Shown piece by piece: positions 43,490 through 51,939 of a stretch of 64,000 nucleotides of DNA (the stretch's first letter is position 1; each line of letters opens with the position of its first letter). Under the pieces are notes generated by a model, which was given only the letters and a program-made list of their open reading frames with translations, made no database searches and had not been told where the DNA came from. Source of the stretch: Rubrivivax sp. (GTDB lineage: Bacteria > Pseudomonadota > Gammaproteobacteria > Burkholderiales > Burkholderiaceae_C); NCBI GenBank assembly GCA_016719535.1, contig JADJYX010000041.1:407560-471559 (forward strand). Reading direction: 5' to 3'. The position numbers and the translations under genes were made by a program.

Positions 43490-44331
43490 GGCTGGCTGCC
43501 ATGCCGCGGCGGCAAGGCGTCGTTCAGGGTCACCGCGGTCAGTCCGGCCTCGCGGCAGCGCTGCAGCAGCGCCGGCAGCACGTCGAGGATCACCGCGCGA
43601 CCACCGGCGCTGCGCGCGGCATGGCCGTCGTGCAGCAGCAGGATGTCGCCGCCGGCCAGGCCGCGCATGAGCCGCTGCAGCACACGCTGCGGGTCGGCCT
43701 CGCGGGTGTCGAAGCCGCGGCGCGTCCAGCTCACCAGGTGCAGGCCGAGGCGGTGCAGCACGGGGTCGAGCAACGGGTTGCGCAGGCCCGCCGGGGCGCG
43801 AAAGCCATGCGGCGCGCGGCCGGCCAGGTCGGTCAGCAGCTCCTGGGCGCGGCCGATCTCGGCGGCAAAGCCGCGCGGGCCGAGCAGCGAGAAGTGGTGG
43901 CGGTGCGCCAGGCTGTGGTTCTGCACCGCATGGCCGCGGCGCACGATCTCGCGCAGCAGCGCCGGCTGCGCGGCCGCGCGCTCGGCGATGCAGAAGAAGG
44001 TGGCGCGGGCGCCGGCGGCGTCGAGCTGATCCAGCACCGCGGGCGTGACCTCGGGGTCGGGGCCGTCGTCGATGGTGATGGCGACCTCGCCGCGCGCGGC
44101 GCTGGCCGGCGGCAGCCGCGTGACGTTGGGGCCCAGCAGCGTGCTGCGCGGCCACAGGCCGGCGGCCGTCAGCAGCGCATGGTTGGCCACCAGCGCACCG
44201 AGGCCCCAGGGCCAGCCGCCGGGCACCAGCGCCAGCGCGGCGGCGCCGGCATGGACCACGGCGCTGGCCTTGAACAGCGGCGGCCAGGGCCAGGCGCGGG
44301 CGGTGGTGGGCAGGGGCAGGGCGGTGGTCAC
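43486..44331 (-). CDS. NodB-type polysaccharide deacetylase with N-terminal membrane segments
   Basis: A 281-residue protein: two hydrophobic stretches near residues 18-60 (ASAVVHAGAAALALVPGG, LGALVANHALLTAAGL), then a NodB homology domain. Motif 1 is ITIDDGPDPEVTP near residue 86 and the zinc HxxxH motif is HSLAHRHH near 138; LLLHDGHAAR is the late His motif. All catalytic residues are present. It lies between the MMPL exporter and the methyltransferase with four-base overlaps on both sides. It could deacetylate an amino-sugar head group made by the GT2. Confidence 0.86.
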   Translation of the reverse strand: MTTALPLPTTARAWPWPPLFKASAVVHAGAAALALVPGGWPWGLGALVANHALLTAAGLWPRSTLLGPNVTRLPPASAARGEVAITIDDGPDPEVTPAVLDQLDAAGARATFFCIAERAAAQPALLREIVRRGHAVQNHSLAHRHHFSLLGPRGFAAEIGRAQELLTDLAGRAPHGFRAPAGLRNPLLDPVLHRLGLHLVSWTRRGFDTREADPQRVLQRLMRGLAGGDILLLHDGHAARSAGGRAVILDVLPALLQRCREAGLTAVTLNDALPPRHGSQP

Positions 44332-46742
44332 GAGGGCCGATTTTCCGTCACCGCCGCCGTCGCCGTGCGCGGCGCAAAAGTGGCCGCCAGCAGCAGCCCC
44401 AGCAGCGCGCCGGGCGCCACCACCATGCCGATGGCCGACAGCACCGGGATGCTGGACATCGCCAGCAGCCCGAACGAGGCCACGGTGGTGACATTGGCCA
44501 GCAACAGCGACGCCAGCGTGTCGTCGTTGCTCAGCACCAGCGTCGCCCCGGTGGCGCCACTGGCATCATGCCCTTCGCGCAGCATGTCGAAGAAAAGCGC
44601 GTAGTTCGAACCCACCGCCACCACCAGCAGCAGCCCCACCAGGTGCAGGATGCCCATCGGCACGCCCAGCGCCGCCAGCGTGCCCATGCTCAGCAGCACC
44701 GCCAGCAGCAGCGGCTGGCACACCGCCAGCAGCCGCCGCCACGACCGCAGCCACAGTGCCATCAACAGCACCACGCCCAGGGCACCGAGCAGCGCCTGGG
44801 CCTGCGCCTCGCCCAGGTAGCGGTCATACAGACCACGCAGCTCGGTGCCGATGTCCAGCACCTGGGTATCGGCCAGGCCCTGCAGCGCGGCGCCGAGGGC
44901 GGCGATGTCGATGGCGTCGCGCGCCGGCTGCACCGGCAGCAGCGCGCTGGCACTGCCGTCGGCGCGGCGCAGCAGCAGCGCATCGACCAGCGGCGCCACC
45001 GCGCTGTCCTTCAGGTCGGCCAGCGCCAGCGGCCTGGCCTGCCGTGCCCGCGCGACCTCGTCGACAAACGGCGCCAGCCGGGCCGCCGGCAGCGGGCCGC
45101 CGACGGTGGCCTGCGCCAGCGCCGCCTGCAGTGCCGGGCCTTGCGGCAGCGCGTCGATGCGCCGCTGCTGCGTGGCCTGGCTGGGCAGGAAGCGCGTGAC
45201 GCTGTCGAAGCCGCCGATGACGCCGCGGTCGACCAGAGCCTCCAGCCGCGCGGCGGCGGCTTCGGCGCGCTGCAGCGTGGTCTCGACGTCGGGGCCCTGC
45301 ACCACCACCAGCGTGCCGCTGTCGCCTGCCGTGAGGTCGGCGCGCAGCTGCTCGTCGAGCTCGATCGCCGAGCGCGGCACCGGGCTCAGCGACGCCAGGT
45401 CGGCGCGCCAGAGGTCGCCGCGCTGCCACAGCAGCACGGCCGCCGCCGCGCCCAGCACCAGCACCGGCACGCGCAGCCGCGGCAGCCCCGCGACGACTGC
45501 ATGCGCCGCGTGGCCCAGCCAACGGATGAGGCCGCTGCCGCGCGCGCCGTCGGGCATCACCGCCGGCAGCACGAAGCGCGTGGTCAGCGCCGCTGCCACC
45601 AGGCCGGCGACCGAGAACACGCCCAGCTGCGCCAGTCCGGGAAAGCCCGAAAACAGCAGCGCCGCGAAGCCGCAGATCGAGGTGAACAGGCCCAGCCGCA
45701 CCGTCGGCCAGCTGCCGCGCACCCAGGCCGTCCAGCCGCCGCGGCCCTGGTCGTCGCGGCGCGACTGGATGAGGTAGTAGATGGCGTAGTCGACCGACTC
45801 GCCGAGCAGGGCCGAGCCGAAGCCCAGCGTCATGCCGTGCACGCTGCCGAAACCCAGGCTCACCGCGGCGATGCCCGCCAGCACGCCGGTGGCCACCGGC
45901 AGCGCGGCCACCGCCAGCGCCTTCGGCGAGGCGAAGGCCAGCAGCAGCAGCAGGCTCATCAGCAGCGCGCCGGCGATGGCCAGCACATGCACCTCGCGCT
46001 CGATGCGCGCACGGCTGTCGACCGAGAAGACCGGCGCGCCGCTGAGCTGCAGCGTCAGCCCGCGCGCGGCCAGCGGCGCGAAGGCCTGCTGCACGGTGGC
46101 GATGGCGGCGGCCTGGCTGTCGATGTCGGCACCGGTGGCGCCGATGGTGGCCATCAGCAGCGCGCGCGGCTGCTGGCGGCCGGCCCAGACGCCGGCCTCG
46201 GTCTTCGGCGAGCGTGCCGGGATCAGCGATTCGGCGATGCGCTGCGTCTCGCCGCTGGGGTCGCGGTCGAGCAGCGGCTTGATGGCGTTGCCCGCCGGCG
46301 TGCCCAGCAGCGACGTGGATTCGGCGATCGCCTCGCGCAGGCCGTCGGCCGTGAAGCGCGCGGGCGTGACCGCGGGGCTGAGCTGGTAGCGGTGTTCGAA
46401 CAGCCACTGGCCGAAGCCGGCCCAGCCTTCGGTCTCGCCGTTGTTGACCTGGTCGAAGCGGCCGCTGCCGCGCAGGGCCCTGGCCAGCTCGCGCGAGGCC
46501 TGCGCGCGCGCCGTGGCGTCGCCGCCGGCGATGCCCATCAGCAGCGTGCGCGACGGCATGCCGCTGTGGATCTGCTCGATCAGCAGGCGCTGGCGGGCAT
46601 CGGGCGCGGCCGGCAGGAAGGCGCTGAGGTCGGCGTTGAAGGGTGTGCGTGCGATCTGCAGCACGGCCAGGCCCAGCAGCAGCAGCCACAGCGCCAGCGG
46701 CAGCGCCCGCCGGCGCCAGGGCAGGTGGCCGGCAGCGGTCAT
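44328..46742 (-). CDS. MMPL-family lipid exporter (ApeM-like)
   Basis: An 804-residue RND-like transporter with twelve predicted membrane helices in two halves, each with a large periplasmic loop (about residues 35-230 and 420-600). The duplicated SSD-like core is seen in FGSVHGMTLGFGSALLGESVDYAIYYLIQSRR and LHLVGLLLVVAVGSNYALFFD. MMPL proteins export lipid-linked products, and this family is a constant part of aryl-polyene clusters. It overlaps the LolA gene and the deacetylase gene by ATGA. Confidence 0.9.
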   Translation of the reverse strand: MTAAGHLPWRRRALPLALWLLLLGLAVLQIARTPFNADLSAFLPAAPDARQRLLIEQIHSGMPSRTLLMGIAGGDATARAQASRELARALRGSGRFDQVNNGETEGWAGFGQWLFEHRYQLSPAVTPARFTADGLREAIAESTSLLGTPAGNAIKPLLDRDPSGETQRIAESLIPARSPKTEAGVWAGRQQPRALLMATIGATGADIDSQAAAIATVQQAFAPLAARGLTLQLSGAPVFSVDSRARIEREVHVLAIAGALLMSLLLLLAFASPKALAVAALPVATGVLAGIAAVSLGFGSVHGMTLGFGSALLGESVDYAIYYLIQSRRDDQGRGGWTAWVRGSWPTVRLGLFTSICGFAALLFSGFPGLAQLGVFSVAGLVAAALTTRFVLPAVMPDGARGSGLIRWLGHAAHAVVAGLPRLRVPVLVLGAAAAVLLWQRGDLWRADLASLSPVPRSAIELDEQLRADLTAGDSGTLVVVQGPDVETTLQRAEAAAARLEALVDRGVIGGFDSVTRFLPSQATQQRRIDALPQGPALQAALAQATVGGPLPAARLAPFVDEVARARQARPLALADLKDSAVAPLVDALLLRRADGSASALLPVQPARDAIDIAALGAALQGLADTQVLDIGTELRGLYDRYLGEAQAQALLGALGVVLLMALWLRSWRRLLAVCQPLLLAVLLSMGTLAALGVPMGILHLVGLLLVVAVGSNYALFFDMLREGHDASGATGATLVLSNDDTLASLLLANVTTVASFGLLAMSSIPVLSAIGMVVAPGALLGLLLAATFAPRTATAAVTENRPS

Positions 46743-47434
46743 CGGCCGGCGGGCCCGCTGGCGCCCGGCGGGGTCACGGGTTCCAGCAGCATCAGCGAGC
46801 GGTCGCCGCCGGTCAGCTGCAGCGCGATGCTGCGCACATCGGTCGCCTGGCCGACGACCTCGATCTGCATCACCTGGCGCGCCAGGCGCTCGTCCAGCGG
46901 CTCGAGCAGCAGCACCCATTGGGCGTCGCTGCCCGTCAGCTCGGTGCGGAAGTGCTTGCGCAGCAGCGCGGCGTCACCGGTGAGCGTGCCGCGCAAGGCC
47001 TCCAGCAGCGCCCCGACCTCGGGCACGGTGTCCATCTCCAGCTGCCGCGTGCGGCCGCCGCGCCGCAGCAGCAGCGTGCGGCCCTGCACCTCCATCGATT
47101 CCTTCAGCGGGTGCAGCGTGTGGCGCGCAAAGCGGTCGGGCGCGCTGAAGCTCAGGGTGCCGCTGGCGGTGAGCGGGCTGTCGATGCCGCTGACGATGCG
47201 CTCTTCGGTGAAGCGCGCTTCGCCCGCCTTGCGCTGCGCCATGCGCTGCATCAGGGTCTTGAGGTCCAGCGCCTGGGCGCGCACGGACAGGCCCCGGATT
47301 CCGAGCAGCAAGGCGAGCGAAGTCCGACGCGTGAAACCAAGCAACCGCCGCGGATCTGGCTTGGCCAGGCCGCTGGCGGTGCCCCCCTGGGGGGGAGGCG
47401 GCCGCAGGCCGCTACGGGGGGGTGCCATCTTCAT
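46739..47434 (-). CDS. LolA-like outer-membrane lipoprotein carrier (ApeL-like)
   Basis: A periplasmic carrier of the LolA fold. From the ATG at 47434 it has 231 residues, but the first ~30 (PPPPQGGTASGLAKPDP) come from a GC-rich repeat and the real signal seems to be RRTSLALLLGIRGLSVRAQA, so a TTG start near 47345 is possible. The mature part (LMQRMAQRKAGEARFTEERIV, LDERLARQVMQIEV) has the LolA pattern of an open barrel for lipids. Its 5' end overlaps the acyltransferase gene by 23 bases. It would ferry the lipid-linked pigment across the periplasm after MMPL. Confidence 0.82.
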   Translation of the reverse strand: MKMAPPRSGLRPPPPQGGTASGLAKPDPRRLLGFTRRTSLALLLGIRGLSVRAQALDLKTLMQRMAQRKAGEARFTEERIVSGIDSPLTASGTLSFSAPDRFARHTLHPLKESMEVQGRTLLLRRGGRTRQLEMDTVPEVGALLEALRGTLTGDAALLRKHFRTELTGSDAQWVLLLEPLDERLARQVMQIEVVGQATDVRSIALQLTGGDRSLMLLEPVTPPGASGPAGR

Positions 47435-48365
47435 TCCAGAAGTCGTGGAAATTGAACCAGTTGGAGGGCGCCTCGCGGCACAGTGCCTCGAGCCGCGTCA
47501 CATAGGCCTGCAGCGCGGCGCGCAGCTGCTGCTCTCGACGCGCGGGGTCGGCTTCGGGTTGACTGAAATCGGCCAGCAGCTCGAAGCGCACGTCGTAGCG
47601 GTCGCCGCCCCGGTAGAGCCCGACCATGAACATCACCTTGCGCCTGAGCAGCATCGCCAGCCGCAGCGGGCCGTCGTTGAAGACCGCCGGCGTGCCCAGG
47701 AAGGGCAGGCTGACGTTATCGGTGCGGCCGCCTGCACCGCCGCCGCTGCCCACCGGTGGCACGCGGTCGCCGAGCACGCCGACCAGGCCACCGCGGTCCA
47801 GCCAGTCGCGGATCTTCAACGTCGACCCCGGGCGGCCGATGGCGATGATCTCCAGCGCCAGGTTCGGCGCCACCGCCTGCAGCACGCCGTGGATCAGGCG
47901 CGCGTTGTCGGGGAACATGACCATCGCCACCGGCAGCTGCTGGCCCTTGCCGACCGCGTGCAAGGCTTCGAAGCTGCCGACATGCGCGCCGATCATGAAG
48001 GCGCCGCGGCCCTCGGCCAGCAGCTGGTGCACCAGCTCGCCGCCCGTGACCTGGATGCGGAAGCGGTCCAGCCCGCCACGCGCCAGGTAGACGCGGTCCA
48101 GCACCACCGAGGCGAAGGCGTGCACCTGCCGGTAGTGGTCGGCCCAGCCGGGCTCGCGACCGAGCGCGCGCTGCAGGTAGCGCCGCGTCTGCCGCTTCGG
48201 GCCGGGCGAGAAGAGCAGGAAATACCCGGTGATGGGGTGCAGCAGCAGCCGCGCCACCGGGCGGCCCAGGTGCACCGCGATCCAGGCCATCAGCCGCAGC
48301 GCGAGGCGGTTGCTGCGCTCGCGCTGCGCGGCCCACGCGGCCGGGGCCGGGGTCTCGCCGCTCAC
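47412..48365 (-). CDS. LpxL/HtrB-type acyltransferase
   Basis: A 317-residue lysophospholipid acyltransferase of the LpxL family, GTG start. The catalytic HX4E motif is IGAHVGSFEALHAV near residue 148, and LGDRVPPVG lies further on. The hydrophobic segment near residues 25-55 anchors it in the inner membrane. In aryl-polyene clusters this family attaches the polyene-ACP acyl chain to a lipid or sugar acceptor. It lies 67 bases after the AMP-ligase gene, and the gap contains another GC-rich repeat. Confidence 0.87.
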   Translation of the reverse strand: MSGETPAPAAWAAQRERSNRLALRLMAWIAVHLGRPVARLLLHPITGYFLLFSPGPKRQTRRYLQRALGREPGWADHYRQVHAFASVVLDRVYLARGGLDRFRIQVTGGELVHQLLAEGRGAFMIGAHVGSFEALHAVGKGQQLPVAMVMFPDNARLIHGVLQAVAPNLALEIIAIGRPGSTLKIRDWLDRGGLVGVLGDRVPPVGSGGGAGGRTDNVSLPFLGTPAVFNDGPLRLAMLLRRKVMFMVGLYRGGDRYDVRFELLADFSQPEADPARREQQLRAALQAYVTRLEALCREAPSNWFNFHDFWNEDGTPP

Positions 48366-48432
48366 GGGCGCACCCTGCGCGCTGCGCGCGGTCCCGCCAG
48401 GCGGGAATTCGCGTCCGGCCAGGCCGTACCGC

Positions 48433-50106
48433 TCATGACCAGGCCTGGCCGCCAGCGACGAGCTTGCCGCGTGCCACGCAGCGCGCGCCGTCCAGCACCT
48501 CGAAGCCCACGCCGCGCCCGGCTTCGGCCAGCTGCACCACCAGTCGCGCGCCAGGGCGCACGGGGGCGAGAAACTTGACGCTGTCGATCACCGGCGTGGC
48601 GCCCAGGCGGTCGCGCAGCGCGGGTTCGCGCGCCAGCGCCTGCATCACCAGCGACAGCAGCACCACGCCGGGCAGGATGGGCCGGCCGGGAAAGTGACCG
48701 TCGAAGGCGGGGTGGTCGGTGGGGATGGAAAAGCCGCCATCGTCGGCCTGCAGATGCCGCGCCGCCAGCGCGCGCAGCGTGGCGGCGGTGATCTTGCCGG
48801 TGGCCTCGCGCGGCAGTTCGGGCAGCAGCACCACGCGGCGCGGCACGAAGGCCGGCTCCAGCCGTTCGCGCAACCCGGCGATGACCTCGTGCGCCGTCAG
48901 CGCCGGCGCGACGACGAAGGCCACCGGCCGCACGACGCCGTCGGCCACCTCGTCGGGCAGCCAGAAGGCGCCGTCCTGCACCCCGGGCACGCGGTTGAGG
49001 TGGAAATTCAGGTGCGCCAGCGAGCTGCGCTTGCCGGCCACGTGGATGAGGTCGCCCGCGCGCCCCAGCAGCCGGAAGCGGCGTTCGTCCAGCAGTTCGA
49101 GGATATCGGCCAGCGGCGTCGGTTCGGTGACATGGCCACCTTCGACGAGGAAGCGCTCGCCGCCGTCGGCATCCGCCTCGCGCCACAGGTGCAGTTCACC
49201 CAGGGCTGTCCACACCTCGCCGTCGGTGGTGCGGCGGGCGGCCACCTGACCGGCCTCGGTGCAGCCGTAGATCTCGATCAGCCGTGCGCCCAGCTTCGCT
49301 TCGGCCTCGGCCGCCAGCTGCGGCGACAGCGGCGCCGTGGCCGACATCACCAGATCGACCACGGGCAGGTCCACGCCGGCCAGCAGCAGCGTCTTCAGGT
49401 GAAAGGGCGTGGTCACCAGCGCGCGCGGGCGCGGCAGGCGTTGCAGCGCGGCCACGATATCGGCCGGGTAGAAGGGGCGGCCGCTGTCGAAGCTGGCGCC
49501 GCCCAGCAGCGCCAGCAGCACGCTGGATTCGAAGCCGTAGCTGTGCTGCGGCGGCACGGTGGCGACGATGGTCAGGCCGGCCAGCGAGGGCAGCGCCATC
49601 AGTTCGGCCAGGCGTTCGGCCTCGGCGGCGATGTTGCGCACCAGCGGCGCCCAGCGCTTGGGGTGCGGCTGCGGCGCACCCGTGGAGCCCGAGGTCAGCA
49701 GGCACACCGCCGAGAGGTCGCCATCGATGGCGGGCACGCGATCCGCCGCGGGTGCATCGGCTTCGCGGATCACGCTCACGCGCTGCAGGTCCGCCGCGTC
49801 GACCTCGTCGTGGTCGACCAGCGCATAGGGCGCGGGCCCCTGGTCGCGCAGCCGGCGCAGCGTCTCGGGCAGTGCATTGGGCGGCATCAGGCTGGTGTGG
49901 CCGCGCAGCAGCGCCGCCGCCAGGCCGAGCGCGAAGCGGTAGCGGTCCTGGCACAGGTTGACGGCCGGGCCGGCGGCCGGCAGACGCCCGGCCAGCGCCT
50001 GCGCCTCGGCCAGGAAGCGCCCGGCGCTGATCGGCTGGCCCGCGTGCCAGGCCAGCGGCAGCGCCGGGTCACGTGCGCCGAGCAGCGGCAGCGCGTTGCA
50101 GGTCAC
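48433..50106 (-). CDS. AMP-ligase fused to a hotdog dehydratase domain (ApeH-ApeI-like)
   Basis: A 557-residue two-domain protein. Residues 1-450 form an acyl/aryl-adenylating enzyme: LLTSGSTGAPQPHP near residue 135, IYGCTEAGQVAARR near 276, and the catalytic lysine in REATGKI near 438. The last ~110 residues are a FabA/FabZ-like hotdog domain with DHPAFDGHFPGRPILPG. In the E. coli cluster these functions are on separate proteins, ApeH and ApeI. The ligase should load the aryl starter (4-hydroxybenzoate-type) on an ACP. The ApeG-like gene ends 6 bases upstream. Confidence 0.87.
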   Translation of the reverse strand: MTCNALPLLGARDPALPLAWHAGQPISAGRFLAEAQALAGRLPAAGPAVNLCQDRYRFALGLAAALLRGHTSLMPPNALPETLRRLRDQGPAPYALVDHDEVDAADLQRVSVIREADAPAADRVPAIDGDLSAVCLLTSGSTGAPQPHPKRWAPLVRNIAAEAERLAELMALPSLAGLTIVATVPPQHSYGFESSVLLALLGGASFDSGRPFYPADIVAALQRLPRPRALVTTPFHLKTLLLAGVDLPVVDLVMSATAPLSPQLAAEAEAKLGARLIEIYGCTEAGQVAARRTTDGEVWTALGELHLWREADADGGERFLVEGGHVTEPTPLADILELLDERRFRLLGRAGDLIHVAGKRSSLAHLNFHLNRVPGVQDGAFWLPDEVADGVVRPVAFVVAPALTAHEVIAGLRERLEPAFVPRRVVLLPELPREATGKITAATLRALAARHLQADDGGFSIPTDHPAFDGHFPGRPILPGVVLLSLVMQALAREPALRDRLGATPVIDSVKFLAPVRPGARLVVQLAEAGRGVGFEVLDGARCVARGKLVAGGQAWS

Positions 50107-50112
50107 GGTGAC

Positions 50113-50745
50113 TCAGGTGGTGCGGCGGTCGTGGTCGCGCCAGGCCTGCATGGCCCGCTGCATCGACACCGGCTCGAATTCGGGGTGGCGCCAGCGCCGC
50201 CAGGCATATTCGCCGGCGAAGCCGGCCACCGCCGCCGCCGGCGTCAGCACGGTGCAGAAGAACGACCACCAGCCCCAGGGCGCCAGCGCGTAGAGCGCCA
50301 GCGAGACGACGATCATGCCGACGAAGAAGCCCACCCAGCCCGCGGTCAGGCGGCGCGTATAGGCGCGCACGGCCGGTGGCAGCGGCTCGGCATGCACGCG
50401 CTCGGCCAGCGCGGTGATGAGCGGCGTGGCGCCGCCGCGCAGCGTGATGGCAAATCCCCAGCCCAGCAGCGCGTGGATGGCGGCATGCTGCAGCACGTAC
50501 AGGCGGTTGACGTCGACACCGCCGCGCTGCCACACCACCACCAGCACCGCCGCCAGCAGCGCGCAGCCCAGCAGCGTGGGCGCGTGACGGCGTTGCAGCC
50601 CGGCCAGCGCCAGCGCCGCCAGCAGCGGGCCGAAAAGCGCCAGCACCGTCCAGGCGCGGTCGGGCGCATGGGCCATCAGCCCCCAGGACAGCAGGGAATA
50701 GGCCACCAGGCCCGTCCCGGCGGCCACCATGCCCCAGGTGGACAT
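50113..50745 (-). CDS. COG4648-type membrane protein (ApeG-like)
   Basis: A 210-residue inner-membrane protein with about six hydrophobic helices (VAAGTGLVAYSLLSWGL, LFGPLLAALALAGL, LLGCALLAAVLVVVW, VGFFVGMIVVSLALYALAPWGWWSFFC). Membrane proteins of this type are a regular gene of aryl-polyene clusters, next to the ACP and AMP-ligase genes, as seen here. Its biochemical role is not established. It begins 2 bases after the ACP stop. Confidence 0.78.
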   Translation of the reverse strand: MSTWGMVAAGTGLVAYSLLSWGLMAHAPDRAWTVLALFGPLLAALALAGLQRRHAPTLLGCALLAAVLVVVWQRGGVDVNRLYVLQHAAIHALLGWGFAITLRGGATPLITALAERVHAEPLPPAVRAYTRRLTAGWVGFFVGMIVVSLALYALAPWGWWSFFCTVLTPAAAVAGFAGEYAWRRWRHPEFEPVSMQRAMQAWRDHDRRTT

Positions 50746-50747
50746 CG

Positions 50748-51047
50748 CTACTTGACGCGGTGCTGCGCCACGTGGGCGGCCAGGCTGCGGATCGAGCGGA
50801 AGATGCGCTCGTTGTCGGCGTCGTCCGAGCGCAGCTGGAAGCCGTAGCGGTGCGAGACCTCGAGCGCCACCTCGAGGATGTCGATCGAATCGAGCCCGAG
50901 GCCGTCGCCGAACAGCGGCGCGGTGACGTCGATCCCGTCCGCCGGCGTCTCGAGGTTGAGCGCGTCGACGAACAGCTGCGCCAGTTCGCGCTCGAGCGCA
51001 GGGTGCTCGGCGGCGGCGGGGCCGGGATCGGGAAGGGGCACTGACAC
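50748..51047 (-). CDS. Acyl carrier protein at the head of the pigment operon (ApeE/F-like)
   Basis: A 99-residue acyl carrier protein with GTG start; AAAGGA lies about 7 bases upstream. The phosphopantetheine serine is Ser54 in DGLGLDSIDILEVALEVS. It is the first gene of the long operon running down to the second halogenase-like gene. It has an N-terminal extension of ~15 residues compared with AcpP and is distinct from the ACP at 25113. Confidence 0.9.
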   Translation of the reverse strand: MSVPLPDPGPAAAEHPALERELAQLFVDALNLETPADGIDVTAPLFGDGLGLDSIDILEVALEVSHRYGFQLRSDDADNERIFRSIRSLAAHVAQHRVK

Positions 51048-51141
51048 GAATCGTCCTTTCGGCGGCGCCGGAAGAGGCCGAGCGCCGCAAGAAGGCGAAT
51101 TGTAGGAGGGTGCGGCCGCCGGTCCGCGGCGGCCGGCGCCT

Positions 51142-51939
51142 TCACATGCCCTTGAACCGATGCGCGTACAGGCGGCTGGCCACCAGGGTCTCGGGCCGGC
51201 CATGCAGGGTGAGCGTGACCTTGCCGGATTCCTCGCGGCGGGCGCTGCGGATGCAGCGTGCCTGCACCACGGTGCCGCGGTGCACCTGCCAGAAGACGCC
51301 GGGGTCGAGTTGCGGCAGCAGCTCGCGCAGCGACTGGCGGATGAGGTGCTCGCGCCCGGCAGTGACCACGCGCACATATTTGTCGGCCGCCTCGAAATAC
51401 AGCACCTCGTCCACCGGCACCAGGTGCACCAGGTTGCCCACCTGCGCCTGGATGACGTCCAGCCGCGGCTGGGCCGCCGGCGCCGCCTGCCCGAGCAGCG
51501 CCCGCAACTGCGTCATGGCCTGCGCCAGCGCGTCGCCCTGCGGCGCGCGGTCGGCCAGGCGCTGCCGCAGCCGCGCGATGCAGGCGGCCAGGCGGTCTCG
51601 CTGCACCGGTTTGACCAGGTAGTCGACGGCCTGGGCCTCGAAGGCCTGCACCGCATACTGGTCGTAGGCGGTGACGAAGACCAGCAGCGGAAACGGGCGG
51701 CTGCCGGCCGCATCGGGCCAGTCCTCGGCCAGCGCGGCGGCCACCTCCAGCCCCGTCAGCGCCGGCATGCGGATGTCCAGCAAGCACAGGTCGGGCTGCT
51801 GCGCCAGCGCGGCCTCGAGCGCGCTGCGGCCGTCGGCCAGCGTGGGCAGCAGCGTCAGCGCCGGCCACAGTGCGGCCAGGTCGGCGCGCAGCGCGGCGGC
51901 CAGCAGCGGTTCGTCCTCGGCGATCAGTGCGGTGGTCAT
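51142..51939 (-). CDS. LytTR-family response regulator (AlgR-like)
   Basis: A 265-residue response regulator. The receiver domain has acidic residues AEDEP at 7-11, phosphorylation site Asp55 in CLLDIRMPALTG, and VKPVQRDRL late in the domain. The C-terminal LytTR DNA-binding domain spans about residues 165-262 (LVPVDEVLYFEAADKYVRVVT, QVHRGTVVQARCI). It is translated by overlap with the kinase gene (ATGA) and lies 94 bases before the ACP gene on the same strand, so it may control the pigment operon. Confidence 0.9.
   Translation of the reverse strand: MTTALIAEDEPLLAAALRADLAALWPALTLLPTLADGRSALEAALAQQPDLCLLDIRMPALTGLEVAAALAEDWPDAAGSRPFPLLVFVTAYDQYAVQAFEAQAVDYLVKPVQRDRLAACIARLRQRLADRAPQGDALAQAMTQLRALLGQAAPAAQPRLDVIQAQVGNLVHLVPVDEVLYFEAADKYVRVVTAGREHLIRQSLRELLPQLDPGVFWQVHRGTVVQARCIRSARREESGKVTLTLHGRPETLVASRLYAHRFKGM

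Noticed and set aside
44568..48578. A 1336-codon open frame on the plus strand
   Set aside because: It is antisense to the MMPL, LolA, acyltransferase and AMP-ligase genes. Its composition (Gln, Arg, His-rich) is typical of shadow frames in GC-rich DNA, and the minus-strand proteins have clear family motifs.
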